Shown: positions 49,492-60,070 of the stretch, piece after piece
How positions within the stretch are numbered: the first letter of the stretch is position 1
Layout: every line of letters begins with the position of its first letter
Assembly: GCA_005116955.1 (NCBI GenBank)
Contig: SWDI01000003.1
Location: 369,335-433,334, forward strand
Direction of reading: 5' to 3'
Source of the DNA: Nitrospira sp.
GTDB lineage: Bacteria > Nitrospirota > Nitrospiria > Nitrospirales > Nitrospiraceae
Length of the DNA: 64,000 nt
Notes under the pieces: generated by a model
What the model saw: only the letters and a program-made list of their open reading frames with translations
The model's database searches: none
What the model was told of the DNA's origin: nothing
Translations under genes and position numbers: made by a program

Positions 49492-52400
49492 ATGTTGCAG
49501 GTCATCACCGGTCGCTTTCATCCCACTCTTGAATCTGCTCTCGTCCATCGACTCACATGTGTCAAGGCGACTGATCCGCTTGCGCCGATCGCGATCTTCG
49601 TTCCGTCCAAGCCACTCGCTGATCGCCTTCGCACCATTTTCGCCGTTGAACACCGGCTGTCGCTCTTCAACGTACATATCTTAACCTTCCACCAATTGGC
49701 TCTACGGCTGGCTGGGGACCTACGGGTCGACCACCCACTGCCTCGGGTTGTTGACGAGCTGTTCTTTGAACAACTCGTTCGTCATATCGTTCACAGCAAA
49801 CTTACCAGCCAGGCTCCGTTGCAACGAATCGGACAATCCTCTGGGACGTGGGGCGCGCTCTGGGCGACGATCCGTGATTTGAAGGATGCCGGTGTCGATG
49901 CTGCGCAAGCGCTGCAAGGTCTCCGTGAAGGCTATTTCGAGGATGATGACGATCGGGAGTGGCTCGGCGCGCTCTTGTCGCTCTATGCGGCCGTGAAGGA
50001 AGCGGGCAAGACCCTCGAAGTTGGGACGCAAGACGATCTGGCCGAGGCCCTCATCCCACTCATTCCGACCGCTACGTTTCTCCAGCCGTTGAAGGCCGTG
50101 TTCTACTATGGGTTCTATGACCTGACGCAGGTGCAGCTGTCCCTCTTTGAAGCGATCAGCCGTGCGAAGGACACGACCTTGTTTTTTCCACTGGAGGATG
50201 ACCCGGCGTTTGGGTTTGCTCGGCGCTTTTTCGATCGCCATATCCAGTCGCTGGTGATGTCGGACGATGCGCCGATCCGGTCGGAACAGGAATCGTCAAC
50301 GGTGGCGCACGATCACGCCCAACTCACCATACGGAGCGTAATTGGCGCGGAAGAAGAATTGGCAGCAACCTGCCGAACCATTCTTGATCTGATCGAAACC
50401 AACGGGTATCGATTCGATGAAATCGGTGTCACCACCCGGACACTCGATCCCTATAGCCTGTATCTTCAGTCAAGTTTCGATCGCCATCGGATTCCCTTTC
50501 GTACGACGGCATCGAGGCCGTTGATTCAGGAACCGATCTGCAAACTTGTGTTGCAGGTAGCCTCCCTGCCGTTGAACGATTTCTATCGCACGTCTGTTCT
50601 CGATGTCGTGACGTCTCCGCTCTACGTCACTGATTTGTATGATGAGCTGTCGGCGTCGTATCGGCCAGAACAGTGGAAGCTGCTCGTCCAAGCGCTGCAC
50701 ATTACGCATGGGGTTGAGGCGTGGACACGGTTGGAACAGGTGAGTCAAGCTGCATTGGTGATTGATGGTGAGGAGAGCCTTGTTGATTCGCTGGCCATTG
50801 CGCCGGAGGTGATCGGCCTGTTTTGGCAGGTGGTCTCACAGCTCGTACAAGCCTGTTCGGCCCTGCCATCGCGAGGCACGATCGGTCAGATGGTCACAAC
50901 GTGTCGAGCACTCATTGAACGGCATCTGCGTCGGCTAGATGCAGCCATATCAACGACCGACACCGACGATGGTCCGCTTGTTCGCCACACGATGACTTGG
51001 GACGCCATCGACGGTATCTGGACCACGCTCATGGAATTGGAGCCTCTCAACGAGGAGATGACCTGGGCCGAATTTGTTGAACTGTTGACCCATACCTTCG
51101 AGCGCACGACGATCCCTCTCCACGATGGTTCATCTCAGGGCGTGACGGTATACGACGTGATGGCTGCCCGCGGAGTGCCGTTCAAAGTCCTGTTCGTCCT
51201 CGGGCTGAACGAAAAAGTGTTTCCGCGCTATATTCGCGAAGATGCATTTTTGCGTGATCGCCATCGGCGCGTGCTCGACGCCACGCTTGGATTTAAGATC
51301 GATGAGAAACTGACGGCCTACGGAGAAGAGACCTTGCTCTTTCTCCTATGTTGTCAGGCTGCCACGCAGCGACTCTACTTGTCCTATCAACGGGCCGATG
51401 AATCTGGCCGCATGCTGGCCGCCTCTCCGTCTCTAGGGGACGCGCGCCGTCGGTTCGGCCAGGATGAGCAGCCGATCGATGTGGTGCCTCGTCGTCTGAC
51501 GGATCGAGTCTCACAACAGCCAACGATTACACGATTCCTGCTGCCGGCTGAACTGACGCAGTGGTTGGCCATGAACGGGCGAGACCCGACCGATCTGGTA
51601 CGGGCGCTCGGGCGTGATGCGGAGACGTTCCACCATGCCGCGATGGCGCTCGATCGAATCGAAGAAGACGGCGCGACGCTCAATCTCTTCGACGGGATGA
51701 CGGGGACGGTCGAATCTCATTGGGTGCGACTCATCGAACGGGGTCTCGCTCCGACGCCGCTCGAACGGTATGCGCGCTGTCCGTTCCAATATTTTTCCGT
51801 GGATGTGCTGCGACTCGAGCCAAGCCGGGTTGCGATGTCGCAGGAGCCAGATGCGGCGCTGGTTGGGACGCTCTGCCACGCCGCATTGCGTTATTGCTAT
51901 GAACAGCTCGTGCAGGTCGGGTGGCCAACTCGACAAGTGGCGGACGACATGATGGACCAGACGATCCGTCGGTCGGTAGAACAGGCGGCGGCAGACCTGG
52001 AGTCACAACATCGAACCGGCCACTATCTACTGTGGGAGTTGGCGAAAGAACAGATCGTAGGGCTGGTGATCGCGGCGGTGAAGGCGGACGAGGAGGAACA
52101 GGCCGAGCATCCGTACCAGCCTATTGCATTTGAAGTGGACGGTGAAGGGACGATTCCCGGTGTCCTCGACGAGGGATTGTTGAAGATCCGTGGTCGTATT
52201 GATCGTCTCGACCGGAACCGGTCCTCCGGCACGGTGCGCGTACTCGATTACAAGTTCAAAGTCGGCTCAGCGATGAAACCGGAAGACCGGAACTTGACCC
52301 AGTCGGCGGTCCGTGGGTATCGGCTGCAGCCACCGCTCTACAGCGGGCTCACTGTTCCTGGCCAGCCTACTGCGAGCCAGGTGCAGTTCCTGTTTCTCGC

Positions 52401-52671
52401 TCCTCAGTGGTCACCGACGATCAGCCGTTCAAGTTTTGAGACGATGTCGTGGTCCTCCGATGCGGGGGTACTGATCCAGAACACAATGAGAACGCTCGTG
52501 GACGGCATCCGTGCCGGACGCTTTTTCATTCTTCCAGACGGCTATTGCGATAGCTGTGACTTTCGTGTGGCTTGTCGGCGAGAGCATGCGCCAACGTGGT
52601 GGAGGGCCTATCGCGCGGCTGAGCCGAAAACGTTGAAGATGCTTCGTACACAGAAAATTGCCGATGAGTAA
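49492..52671 (+). CDS. AddB/RecB-like PD-(D/E)XK nuclease of a helicase-nuclease complex
   Basis: C-terminal VRVLDYKFK nuclease motif; Cys pattern YARCPFQYF...CDSCDFRVAC fits an AddB-type Fe-S cluster. Confidence 0.85.
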   Translation: MLQVITGRFHPTLESALVHRLTCVKATDPLAPIAIFVPSKPLADRLRTIFAVEHRLSLFNVHILTFHQLALRLAGDLRVDHPLPRVVDELFFEQLVRHIVHSKLTSQAPLQRIGQSSGTWGALWATIRDLKDAGVDAAQALQGLREGYFEDDDDREWLGALLSLYAAVKEAGKTLEVGTQDDLAEALIPLIPTATFLQPLKAVFYYGFYDLTQVQLSLFEAISRAKDTTLFFPLEDDPAFGFARRFFDRHIQSLVMSDDAPIRSEQESSTVAHDHAQLTIRSVIGAEEELAATCRTILDLIETNGYRFDEIGVTTRTLDPYSLYLQSSFDRHRIPFRTTASRPLIQEPICKLVLQVASLPLNDFYRTSVLDVVTSPLYVTDLYDELSASYRPEQWKLLVQALHITHGVEAWTRLEQVSQAALVIDGEESLVDSLAIAPEVIGLFWQVVSQLVQACSALPSRGTIGQMVTTCRALIERHLRRLDAAISTTDTDDGPLVRHTMTWDAIDGIWTTLMELEPLNEEMTWAEFVELLTHTFERTTIPLHDGSSQGVTVYDVMAARGVPFKVLFVLGLNEKVFPRYIREDAFLRDRHRRVLDATLGFKIDEKLTAYGEETLLFLLCCQAATQRLYLSYQRADESGRMLAASPSLGDARRRFGQDEQPIDVVPRRLTDRVSQQPTITRFLLPAELTQWLAMNGRDPTDLVRALGRDAETFHHAAMALDRIEEDGATLNLFDGMTGTVESHWVRLIERGLAPTPLERYARCPFQYFSVDVLRLEPSRVAMSQEPDAALVGTLCHAALRYCYEQLVQVGWPTRQVADDMMDQTIRRSVEQAAADLESQHRTGHYLLWELAKEQIVGLVIAAVKADEEEQAEHPYQPIAFEVDGEGTIPGVLDEGLLKIRGRIDRLDRNRSSGTVRVLDYKFKVGSAMKPEDRNLTQSAVRGYRLQPPLYSGLTVPGQPTASQVQFLFLAPQWSPTISRSSFETMSWSSDAGVLIQNTMRTLVDGIRAGRFFILPDGYCDSCDFRVACRREHAPTWWRAYRAAEPKTLKMLRTQKIADE

Positions 52672-55600
52672 CGATTTCCCGATACCGGATCGTATGGCGC
52701 GCGAGTTGGCCGAGACGACATTCGATCGCAATGTTGTTGTTGTGGCCGGAGCCGGGACAGGCAAGACGACGTTGTTGGTGAATCGCCTCGTGTATCTGCT
52801 GATGAAGGAACCCGCTCCGGTCTTGATCACGCAGGTCATCGCCTTAACCTTCACCAACAAGGCAGCGACCGAAATGAAAGTCCGACTGCGCGAGCGACTC
52901 GTTGTGCTGGCTCGCCCAGAGGCCGACCCGGTGCAACCAGGCGACGGAGGGGCTGTCTCGCGGGAAGAGCTGCGAGATCGCTATGGACTCAGCGCTGATG
53001 TAATTGCCGCGCGTGCTCAGGTCGCACTCAACGATCTCGAAAAGGCCCAGATCGGCACTCTTCATAGTTTCGCCGGGCACCTGTTGCGACTCCACCCGCT
53101 AGAGAGCGGAGTTGATCCTGATTTCAAGGAAGACGACGGCTTACGATTTGAAGAACAATTCACTGCAGCGTGGGATTGCTGGCTCGACCAGGAATTGAGC
53201 CGAGCCGGACAACAACATCGCCTCTGGCGATCGGTCTTGTCATCGACCACTCTTGAAACGGTCAGAACGTTGGCCCGGTCCTTGTGCAGCGAATTGATCG
53301 ACCTCGGCACTTTGCAACAACAACTCGCATCGACAGCAGTGCCACCAGTTGTTTTGAGTTGGATACAACATATGGGAGACCGGGCGGACCAACTTTTGAA
53401 GACATACGATCGACCAAAGCGCCGGAAGGTTGAGCAGATGCTCGCCGCGACGGCGTCTTTGATGCGTCTCATGGCAGACAATGGGTTACCAGGCCGACAA
53501 GGCCTGGCGATGGAAGAGCGAGAATGGTTTGGGAAGGATCTCGGGAGCGCCGTGGGTGGATGGGAGAAGGGTGATTTCAAAGAGGCGGCTGCGCTTATTC
53601 AGGCGGCGCAACAGCTTCTGGCGATCGACCATGCGTTCTTGAACGATCTCGTGACTTTGCTCATACCGCTCGTGCGGAACATTCGTGAGACCTTTACCCG
53701 GCAGGGTTGGATTTCGTTTGATGGGTTGTTGGCACGGGCACGGACACTACTCCTGAATCATCCGTTGGTCCGTGAACGGATTAAACGGGACTATCGAGCC
53801 GTGTTGGTCGATGAGTTTCAGGACACAGATCCGGTGCAGTACGAGATCATCCTTGCGGTCTCGGAGCGGCAGGGGAGTCAGGCGGCTCACTGGCATGAGA
53901 TGACGCTCGAGCCGGGGAAACTATTCATTGTGGGAGATCCCAAACAGTCGATCTATGCCTTTCGGCGAGCCGATATCGAAGCCTTCGACCGCGTCGTAGA
54001 AAAGGTCACGGTGGACGGTGGAGTGGCCCAGACGTTGACCACGAACTTCCGGAGCGATGTGGCGGTGTTAGAGCCGGTGAATGAGGTCTTCGATCGGTTG
54101 TTTGAACGACAGCCGCTGGTTCAGCCAGCGAATGTTCGATTGGAGGTGCGACCCCAGCGGCGTCAGGCGTCAATCGAACCGGGCGTTCGTCTCAACGTGA
54201 CCACGCCGGATGGTGAAGCAGAGACATTCGATGCTGCGGGGGCGACGAGAGCCGAGAGTGAAGTGCTGGCTCGCTGGCTGAACGACGAGGTCCTGAGTCG
54301 CCCTTTCGTGAAGCCAGGACACATCGCGTTGCTCTTCAGGAAGCTTACGCAGGCCGATGCCTATCTCGATGCCTTGCGCCGGCACGCTATTCCCTACGTT
54401 ATCGAGGGGGAAAAGCATTTCTATCGTCGTCAGGAGGTCATTGACCTCGTCAACTTGCTGCGGGTCTTGGATCATCCTCATGACGAAATCGCGTTAGCCG
54501 GCCTCCTTCGCTCACCACTGGGAGGGTTAACGGATCGGGAGCTCTATGAGCTCAAGCAGGCGGGGCATTTCAATTATCTTCATGCCGTGGGTCTTGGGTC
54601 GTGGTCCCATGCCCGCGCGGCTGCTGTTCGGCGGTTGTACGAACACCTGGCGTGGCTGCACCGGGCTATCGCCATGCTGCCATTGGCTGAGGCCATCGCG
54701 CTGATGTTTGACCGATTGCCGATCCTGGATCTGGCGGCTGCATCACTCCATGGCGAACAGGCCGTGGCCAACCTCCTGAAAGTCAAACAGACGGCTGCGT
54801 CATTGGCCGATCGACCTCACATGACCTTGAGCGGATTTGTGGAGCTTATGATTGCCCGCCTTGATGAACAACCGGACGAATCGGAGAGTCCTCTCGCCGA
54901 GGAGTCGCTCGAAGCCGTGCACGTGTTAACGATTCATAAGGCCAAGGGGTTGGAATTCCCCATTGTTGTGCTGCCAGGCCTTCACCAAGGGAGTGGGCGG
55001 GAGCGAAGCGTACCACAGGTCTCCTATGATTGGTCGAGTGGCATCTATGGCCTCTCTCTCGACCGTCATCGGTCTCTCGGTTCGTTGCTGGTCCAGCACA
55101 AACTGCGGCTGCGAGAAGAAGCGGAACGGCGACGCGTGCTCTATGTGGGAATGACGAGGGCCAAAGAGTTGTTGTTGTTGTCAGGAGGGATCACTGGCCG
55201 CTCCATCGGTGAAACGGTCTTTGACCTGCTGCAGAGTATTGGGACGGGGGAGATCGGAATAGCCTCGACGGAGGCTCTGAAGATCGGCGCCAGCGCGATT
55301 CCCCATCGAGTGATCAAGGCACCGGAACGAAAGCGGCCACGCCGACGGTCGGATAGAGTAGCTAGTGCAGTAGTGATTGATCCATATGAGGTTGCTGAAC
55401 GGTGGAAGATCAGAACGACTCGCTGGACAGAGGTTTGTGAGACTCCCCATCATCTGACGCCGACAACGCTGGGTAAACGATTGGCGCGGGTTGTGCGTGA
55501 GACGACTCCGGCTCGACAGGATGTGGCGGTTGGACGATTAGCTGGTGTGGTGGCGCATCGCTTGCTCGAGGGTTGGGACTTTTCACAGCACCCTTCTGGG

Positions 55601-56014
55601 TTATGTGCTCAGGTAGGCTTAGCCGTACAGGCAACCCTTGGGCCGGACGACCAGCCTCATGCTGAAGCGATCACTGAATCCGTGACGGATCTTCTTGTGA
55701 CGTTCGGTCGATCGGAAACCTATGAACGTCTCCGGTCGTCCCAAATCCTTGGCCGAGAAATCCCTTTCGTCATACCTTGGGGTGACAGGCAGGTCATGGA
55801 AGGGGTGATCGACCTCCTCTACCGGCTTGATGGAGAGCTGTGGGTCGCCGACTATAAGACGGATGCGATATCGGCCGATCAGGCAGCCGCGCGGGCTGAG
55901 CAGTACAGAACACAGAGTGAAGTCTATAAATCTGCGATCAGGCAGAGCCTCGGGTGCGACGCGGTTCGGTTTCACTGTCTGTTTTTGCGCTGTGCAACGG
56001 CAGTAGAATTGTAA
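52658..56014 (+). CDS. UvrD/AddA-like helicase-nuclease
   Basis: VVVAGAGTGKTTLLVNRLVYLL, VDEFQDTDPVQYEI, VGDPKQSIYAFRRADIEAF, LTIHKAKGLEFPIVVLPG, ELWVADYKTD; overlaps upstream stop. Confidence 0.92.
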   Translation: MPMSNDFPIPDRMARELAETTFDRNVVVVAGAGTGKTTLLVNRLVYLLMKEPAPVLITQVIALTFTNKAATEMKVRLRERLVVLARPEADPVQPGDGGAVSREELRDRYGLSADVIAARAQVALNDLEKAQIGTLHSFAGHLLRLHPLESGVDPDFKEDDGLRFEEQFTAAWDCWLDQELSRAGQQHRLWRSVLSSTTLETVRTLARSLCSELIDLGTLQQQLASTAVPPVVLSWIQHMGDRADQLLKTYDRPKRRKVEQMLAATASLMRLMADNGLPGRQGLAMEEREWFGKDLGSAVGGWEKGDFKEAAALIQAAQQLLAIDHAFLNDLVTLLIPLVRNIRETFTRQGWISFDGLLARARTLLLNHPLVRERIKRDYRAVLVDEFQDTDPVQYEIILAVSERQGSQAAHWHEMTLEPGKLFIVGDPKQSIYAFRRADIEAFDRVVEKVTVDGGVAQTLTTNFRSDVAVLEPVNEVFDRLFERQPLVQPANVRLEVRPQRRQASIEPGVRLNVTTPDGEAETFDAAGATRAESEVLARWLNDEVLSRPFVKPGHIALLFRKLTQADAYLDALRRHAIPYVIEGEKHFYRRQEVIDLVNLLRVLDHPHDEIALAGLLRSPLGGLTDRELYELKQAGHFNYLHAVGLGSWSHARAAAVRRLYEHLAWLHRAIAMLPLAEAIALMFDRLPILDLAAASLHGEQAVANLLKVKQTAASLADRPHMTLSGFVELMIARLDEQPDESESPLAEESLEAVHVLTIHKAKGLEFPIVVLPGLHQGSGRERSVPQVSYDWSSGIYGLSLDRHRSLGSLLVQHKLRLREEAERRRVLYVGMTRAKELLLLSGGITGRSIGETVFDLLQSIGTGEIGIASTEALKIGASAIPHRVIKAPERKRPRRRSDRVASAVVIDPYEVAERWKIRTTRWTEVCETPHHLTPTTLGKRLARVVRETTPARQDVAVGRLAGVVAHRLLEGWDFSQHPSGLCAQVGLAVQATLGPDDQPHAEAITESVTDLLVTFGRSETYERLRSSQILGREIPFVIPWGDRQVMEGVIDLLYRLDGELWVADYKTDAISADQAAARAEQYRTQSEVYKSAIRQSLGCDAVRFHCLFLRCATAVEL

Positions 56015-56025
56015 GGGTAGGGACA

Positions 56026-56409
56026 ATGGGAATGGCCAGGTGTGACCATGTCTCATTTGAGGATTTTGAAAAGCTGGTTCAGCAGGCGATCTCGGACCTA
56101 CCTCTTCCCTACGCTAAGCTCATGGAGTCTATTGCCGTGGTTGTGGAAGAAGAACCGCCGCAAGACGTGTTTGAAGACTTGGAGCTGGACAGTGAAGACG
56201 ATTTGCTTGGGCTGTACCAAGGTCAGTCACTCGCGGCTGATTCGTTCTTTGATCCTGGAGGGGAGCAGCCGCCACGAATTTCCATTTACAAGGGTCCAAT
56301 CCTCCGCATGTGTGAGAGCCCTGAAGAAGTGGTGCAGGAAGTGCGTGATACCGTTGTCCATGAACTGGGCCACCATGTCGGCCTCGACGATGACGACATG
56401 CCGTATTAA
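56026..56409 (+). CDS. Metallopeptidase family protein (zincin-like)
   Basis: EDFEKLVQQAISDLP...VVVEEEPP...IYKGPILRMCESPEEVVQEVRDTVVHELGHHVGLDDDDM (HExxH). Confidence 0.88.
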   Translation: MGMARCDHVSFEDFEKLVQQAISDLPLPYAKLMESIAVVVEEEPPQDVFEDLELDSEDDLLGLYQGQSLAADSFFDPGGEQPPRISIYKGPILRMCESPEEVVQEVRDTVVHELGHHVGLDDDDMPY

Positions 56410-56531
56410 GGATGCTGGAAAAACTCTCCAGCGTCGTTCTCGCTTCGCTCAAGGCCTCAACGTACCAACCGCGTACGACTCGGCCTTTGGCTCACTGCGT
56501 CCTTGCCCGACACTCAGGACTTTCAAGCGTG
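56409..56531. repeat. MITE-like dispersed repeat, diverged copy
   Basis: aggatgctggaaaaactctccagcgtcgttctcgcttcgctcaaggcctcaacgtaccaaccgcgtacg...; same core as 5316. Confidence 0.7.
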
Positions 56532-57335
56532 CGCAGCCTTCTGCCTCGCACGCTGGTAGCCTAGGACGAGCATCATGAGTCCGATCGCAACCATCGGAAT
56601 GGAAAGAATCTGGCCCATGGTAATCGGTCCGAAGATAAAGCCCAAGTGCTGATCTGGTTCACGAAAGAGTTCGACGATGAGTCGGCTCATACCGTACCCG
56701 GTAATGAAGGTCCAGAAGGTAGTCCCAGGCGGGGTCGGTCGCCGATCAATCAACCATAACACCGTGAACAGCGTCAGTCCTTCCAGTGCTGCCTCGTACA
56801 ATTGCGAAGGGTGACGGCAGGCTGGCCCCCCTGCGGGGAAGACCATGCACCAGTCCACATCCGTCGATCGACCGTAGAGTTCCCCGTTGATAAAGTTGCC
56901 TATCCGGCCAAACCCCAATCCAATCGGCGTGACGGCTGTCGCTAAGTCCGCAACGGTATAGGTCGGAATGCCCTGCCGTCTGCTGAACCAGATCAGTGCG
57001 ATAGCGGTCCCAATGAGTCCACCGTGGAAGGACATGCCGCCTTCCCACACTGCCAACAGTTTCAACGGGTTTTGGATGTAATAGGAAAAATTGTAGAACA
57101 GGGTATAGCCGATCCTGCCACCTAGAAACACGCCGAAGGCGGCATAGACAACCATGTCATAGACCTGGTCTTTCCTGATTGCCAACCCCTTGTGGGTTAC
57201 TTTGCGTTGAATAAGGAAGTACGCCGCAGTCAGCCCGATCAAGTACATCAACCCGTACCAACGGAGCTGGATGGGGCCGAGTGCTACAAGAACTGGGTCA
57301 ATATTAGGGTAGGGGATGGCAGCTAGGGGGGCCAT
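56523..57335 (-). CDS. lgt: Prolipoprotein diacylglyceryl transferase
   Basis: GGMSFHGGLIGTAIALIWFSRR, RIGNFINGELYGRSTD, HPSQLYEAALEGL. Confidence 0.96.
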   Translation of the reverse strand: MAPLAAIPYPNIDPVLVALGPIQLRWYGLMYLIGLTAAYFLIQRKVTHKGLAIRKDQVYDMVVYAAFGVFLGGRIGYTLFYNFSYYIQNPLKLLAVWEGGMSFHGGLIGTAIALIWFSRRQGIPTYTVADLATAVTPIGLGFGRIGNFINGELYGRSTDVDWCMVFPAGGPACRHPSQLYEAALEGLTLFTVLWLIDRRPTPPGTTFWTFITGYGMSRLIVELFREPDQHLGFIFGPITMGQILSIPMVAIGLMMLVLGYQRARQKAAHA

Positions 57336-57779
57336 TACGGTGCTTCCAGAATAGTCCTTTGTATGAGGGTACTTATATCACGAGAGGAACACGAATCTTG
57401 GATGATCCGCGGTACCCATTACGCCGTACGGTAAAACTTGCCGGTGGATCATACGGGGGCTCACGTGTCAATGCAAGCGAGACAAAGATTAGAACCGGCT
57501 AAAGTTTGTCGCCGGATAATCGGCTTCCATGGCTGATTTGCAAGCACGCAGGAAGCTCAAGTGTTGGTTTTCTGAAACGACTGTGTCTCGGCCTGTTGAG
57601 AAAAAGAGACCAAAAATTAGTCACTTCTCATTGCCAAAAAACGCCCCCTGTGATTTTTCACGAGAATCGCCTCTTTTGCGCAGACTCAGAACCTGGCACA
57701 GAGCATGCTGAATGATCATGGCATAGGAAGCGTTCAGAAACGATCTTCCGGCTCATTTACCATCATGAGGAGGTTCACC

Positions 57780-58049
57780 ATGTCGGAGCAGGGGAATCAG
57801 GTCGCCAAGGCAGCAGCATTCATTGCCGGTGGGGCGGTCATTGGAGCAGGACTCGGGCTTCTCTTCGCTCCACAGACCGGTGTGGAAACTCGTCGAAGCA
57901 TCGGTCGGTATGCCCGCAAGGCGCAGGTGCAGACCAGCCGATGGGGTCGGGCCGTCAAGTCTGGGGTGGAAGAAGTGCTGGACCGTAAATCGGCAAAAGC
58001 GAAGAGTGCTGAAGAGTCGCGGCCGCAATTGACTGCGGTCTTGAACTAA
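57780..58049 (+). CDS. YtxH-domain protein
   Basis: AAAFIAGGAVIGAGLGLLFAPQTGVETRRSIGRYARKA; aggagg RBS before ATG. Confidence 0.85.
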   Translation: MSEQGNQVAKAAAFIAGGAVIGAGLGLLFAPQTGVETRRSIGRYARKAQVQTSRWGRAVKSGVEEVLDRKSAKAKSAEESRPQLTAVLN

Positions 58050-58113
58050 GCTTCTCGACGATCATCGGTAGCGGATCACCCCGTCGCTCTCCTCCGTCGG
58101 CACGGGCTGACTG

Positions 58114-58866
58114 CTACCGATGGTCCGAGGGGATCTGAATACTGATGGCTCCAGCCAGTTCTCCTGCCTGAGCGCCTTCTCGTGGATAGCCGGAAATGTC
58201 GAGGATCCCCTTGGGGTTTCCATGGCAGACAAGACAATCCTCTGAATAATAGATCGGCACCACAGCTCTGAGTAACTGTCCACCTCCAAGCCACTCTACA
58301 ATCGGCATGGTCGAGGACGGTTGGCTCGCAAGTCGTTTCAAGACCATCTCCTCATACTCATCCGGAGCGTTCTGCAAATTCCTCGGTTCGAGGGCGGTCT
58401 GTTTAATTGTGACCTTCGATCGCGTCGAGAACTTCCTTGCGGCCTGGCTGCCGAACGTGGCCGGGATAAGGTTCTTGTACCCGATGCCACGTTGATTGAT
58501 CACGAATTGCGCGTCATGCACCACCTCCTTGCTGGCACTGAGCAGCAGTGTGAGCAGCTCCTTGGTCGAGGTCGGCACAGAGGAGGTGGAAGCTCTCAGA
58601 TCAACACGTGTCTGACGAGCGAACTCATCTAGGACCGATTGTTCGAACACCCCGGGCGTGAAGCCCTTGTCGGCCTTCTGCGGATCATTGATCAAAGACT
58701 GGTTTCGTTCGACGATCACACGCCCAGCATTGAGGAGACCGGCAAGGAGTTCCGCCGCCTGTTCAGTCTCCTTCTGAACGGTTTGTGCCCAACCGACCTG
58801 GATTGAGAGGAACAGTAAGATCAGGCTCAGAGAGAGGGATAGTGTTGAACGAATGGGCATCACCAT
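58114..58866 (-). CDS. DUF3365 (c-type heme sensor-like) domain protein
   Basis: Signal peptide; VPIYYSEDCLVCHGNPKGILDISGYPREGAQAGELAGAISIQIP contains CLVCHG. Confidence 0.83.
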   Translation of the reverse strand: MVMPIRSTLSLSLSLILLFLSIQVGWAQTVQKETEQAAELLAGLLNAGRVIVERNQSLINDPQKADKGFTPGVFEQSVLDEFARQTRVDLRASTSSVPTSTKELLTLLLSASKEVVHDAQFVINQRGIGYKNLIPATFGSQAARKFSTRSKVTIKQTALEPRNLQNAPDEYEEMVLKRLASQPSSTMPIVEWLGGGQLLRAVVPIYYSEDCLVCHGNPKGILDISGYPREGAQAGELAGAISIQIPSDHR

Positions 58867-58882
58867 CGTCTCGTTCCTTGCC

Positions 58883-60070
58883 TTACTCGGCCAATCGGCA
58901 TTGTCCCTGATCATAATGGTCTGGAACTTGTGTCACTTCAAGCGGCAAGCCTTCTACCGTGGCTCGTCGAGTAGGCGCGTATTCCGCGTCCACCCATCTG
59001 CGGTGCATGTGATTCAGCCGACCCGACTCCTCCAGACGAAACAGCAGATTGTTCAAGAGCCATTGTAACTGACTATGCCCGTCTCTTGTCACGATGGACA
59101 GATCCTCATGAGTCAGAACCAAGGGGGTCTCGTCGATGCGTGTTAAGAGCCGCCAATCCTGCCAGACCCGTTTCGTTACATACTCGAGGATGGAATGGTT
59201 GGTCAGGATGACATCGATATTCAGATCCTTCGATTCAATGGAGGCTGGAAGCGAATCGCAGATGACCATGCGAACCCGTTTGAGATTGGCTTTGGCATAC
59301 TGGTGAGAGGATCGTCCCTTCTGAACGGCGACGGTTAAGCCGGCAAAGCCTTCCTGGACGGCTGCGAGCGTATCCCAATTCCCGTTCTGCTTTCTAAATT
59401 GCATCCGCACACGCTCTGCCACCTCTGGCTTTCGGATGATGGCGGCGATTCCGTCGTCGCGCAGGTACGGAGCCGAAAACCAGAGGCCGGCCGGCCTTGT
59501 ACCGGGAACAGTCCCGCTCACGGACGAGACAAAGAGATCGAGCTGCCCTTCGTTCATCTTGATGAAGAGATCAGGGAAACGAGTGACGTGCAGGGTTGGA
59601 ACAATGGGGGTCGATCGGCCACAATGAGTAGTAAGTGCATCGGCAACCTCTCGGATCAGTTCGATGTCCAGACCTGTGACGCGGATACCCTCATTCGTGT
59701 AGACCGCGGGAAACACAAACGGACGAAACGGTTCTACTGAAATGCCGACCCGCAATTGGCCTCGCGTGCAGATCGTGGAGAGTTCATCGCGGTTCAATGG
59801 ATGGACCATCGTCACCGCATCGTAGACCAGCCCGCATCCCTGTAAGAGAACCAACGCTGCCACCAATAGGCTGCCATGCCACCAGCCGGAATAGTTCTTC
59901 CCGTTGTTGAAGCCGGCCATTCGTCTTATTCGCATGATCTCCTGCATGAAGCGCATCGCATTACAGCCGAACCCCGATTGTGAACAGCCATTGCTGCGAC
60001 AGATCGGCTCTGTCTTTAAAGTCGATCTCGAACCGAGTGTACTGAAGCCCCATGTCGACCGAAAACCCAT
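58883..60070 (-). CDS. Extracellular solute-binding (SBP_bac_3-like) lipoprotein
   Basis: LLQGCG lipobox; TICTRGQLRVGISVEPFRPFVFP...GLDIELIREVADAL...DLFVSSVSGTVPGTRPAGLWFSAPYLRDD. Confidence 0.8.
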   Translation of the reverse strand: MGFRSTWGFSTLGSRSTLKTEPICRSNGCSQSGFGCNAMRFMQEIMRIRRMAGFNNGKNYSGWWHGSLLVAALVLLQGCGLVYDAVTMVHPLNRDELSTICTRGQLRVGISVEPFRPFVFPAVYTNEGIRVTGLDIELIREVADALTTHCGRSTPIVPTLHVTRFPDLFIKMNEGQLDLFVSSVSGTVPGTRPAGLWFSAPYLRDDGIAAIIRKPEVAERVRMQFRKQNGNWDTLAAVQEGFAGLTVAVQKGRSSHQYAKANLKRVRMVICDSLPASIESKDLNIDVILTNHSILEYVTKRVWQDWRLLTRIDETPLVLTHEDLSIVTRDGHSQLQWLLNNLLFRLEESGRLNHMHRRWVDAEYAPTRRATVEGLPLEVTQVPDHYDQGQCRLAE

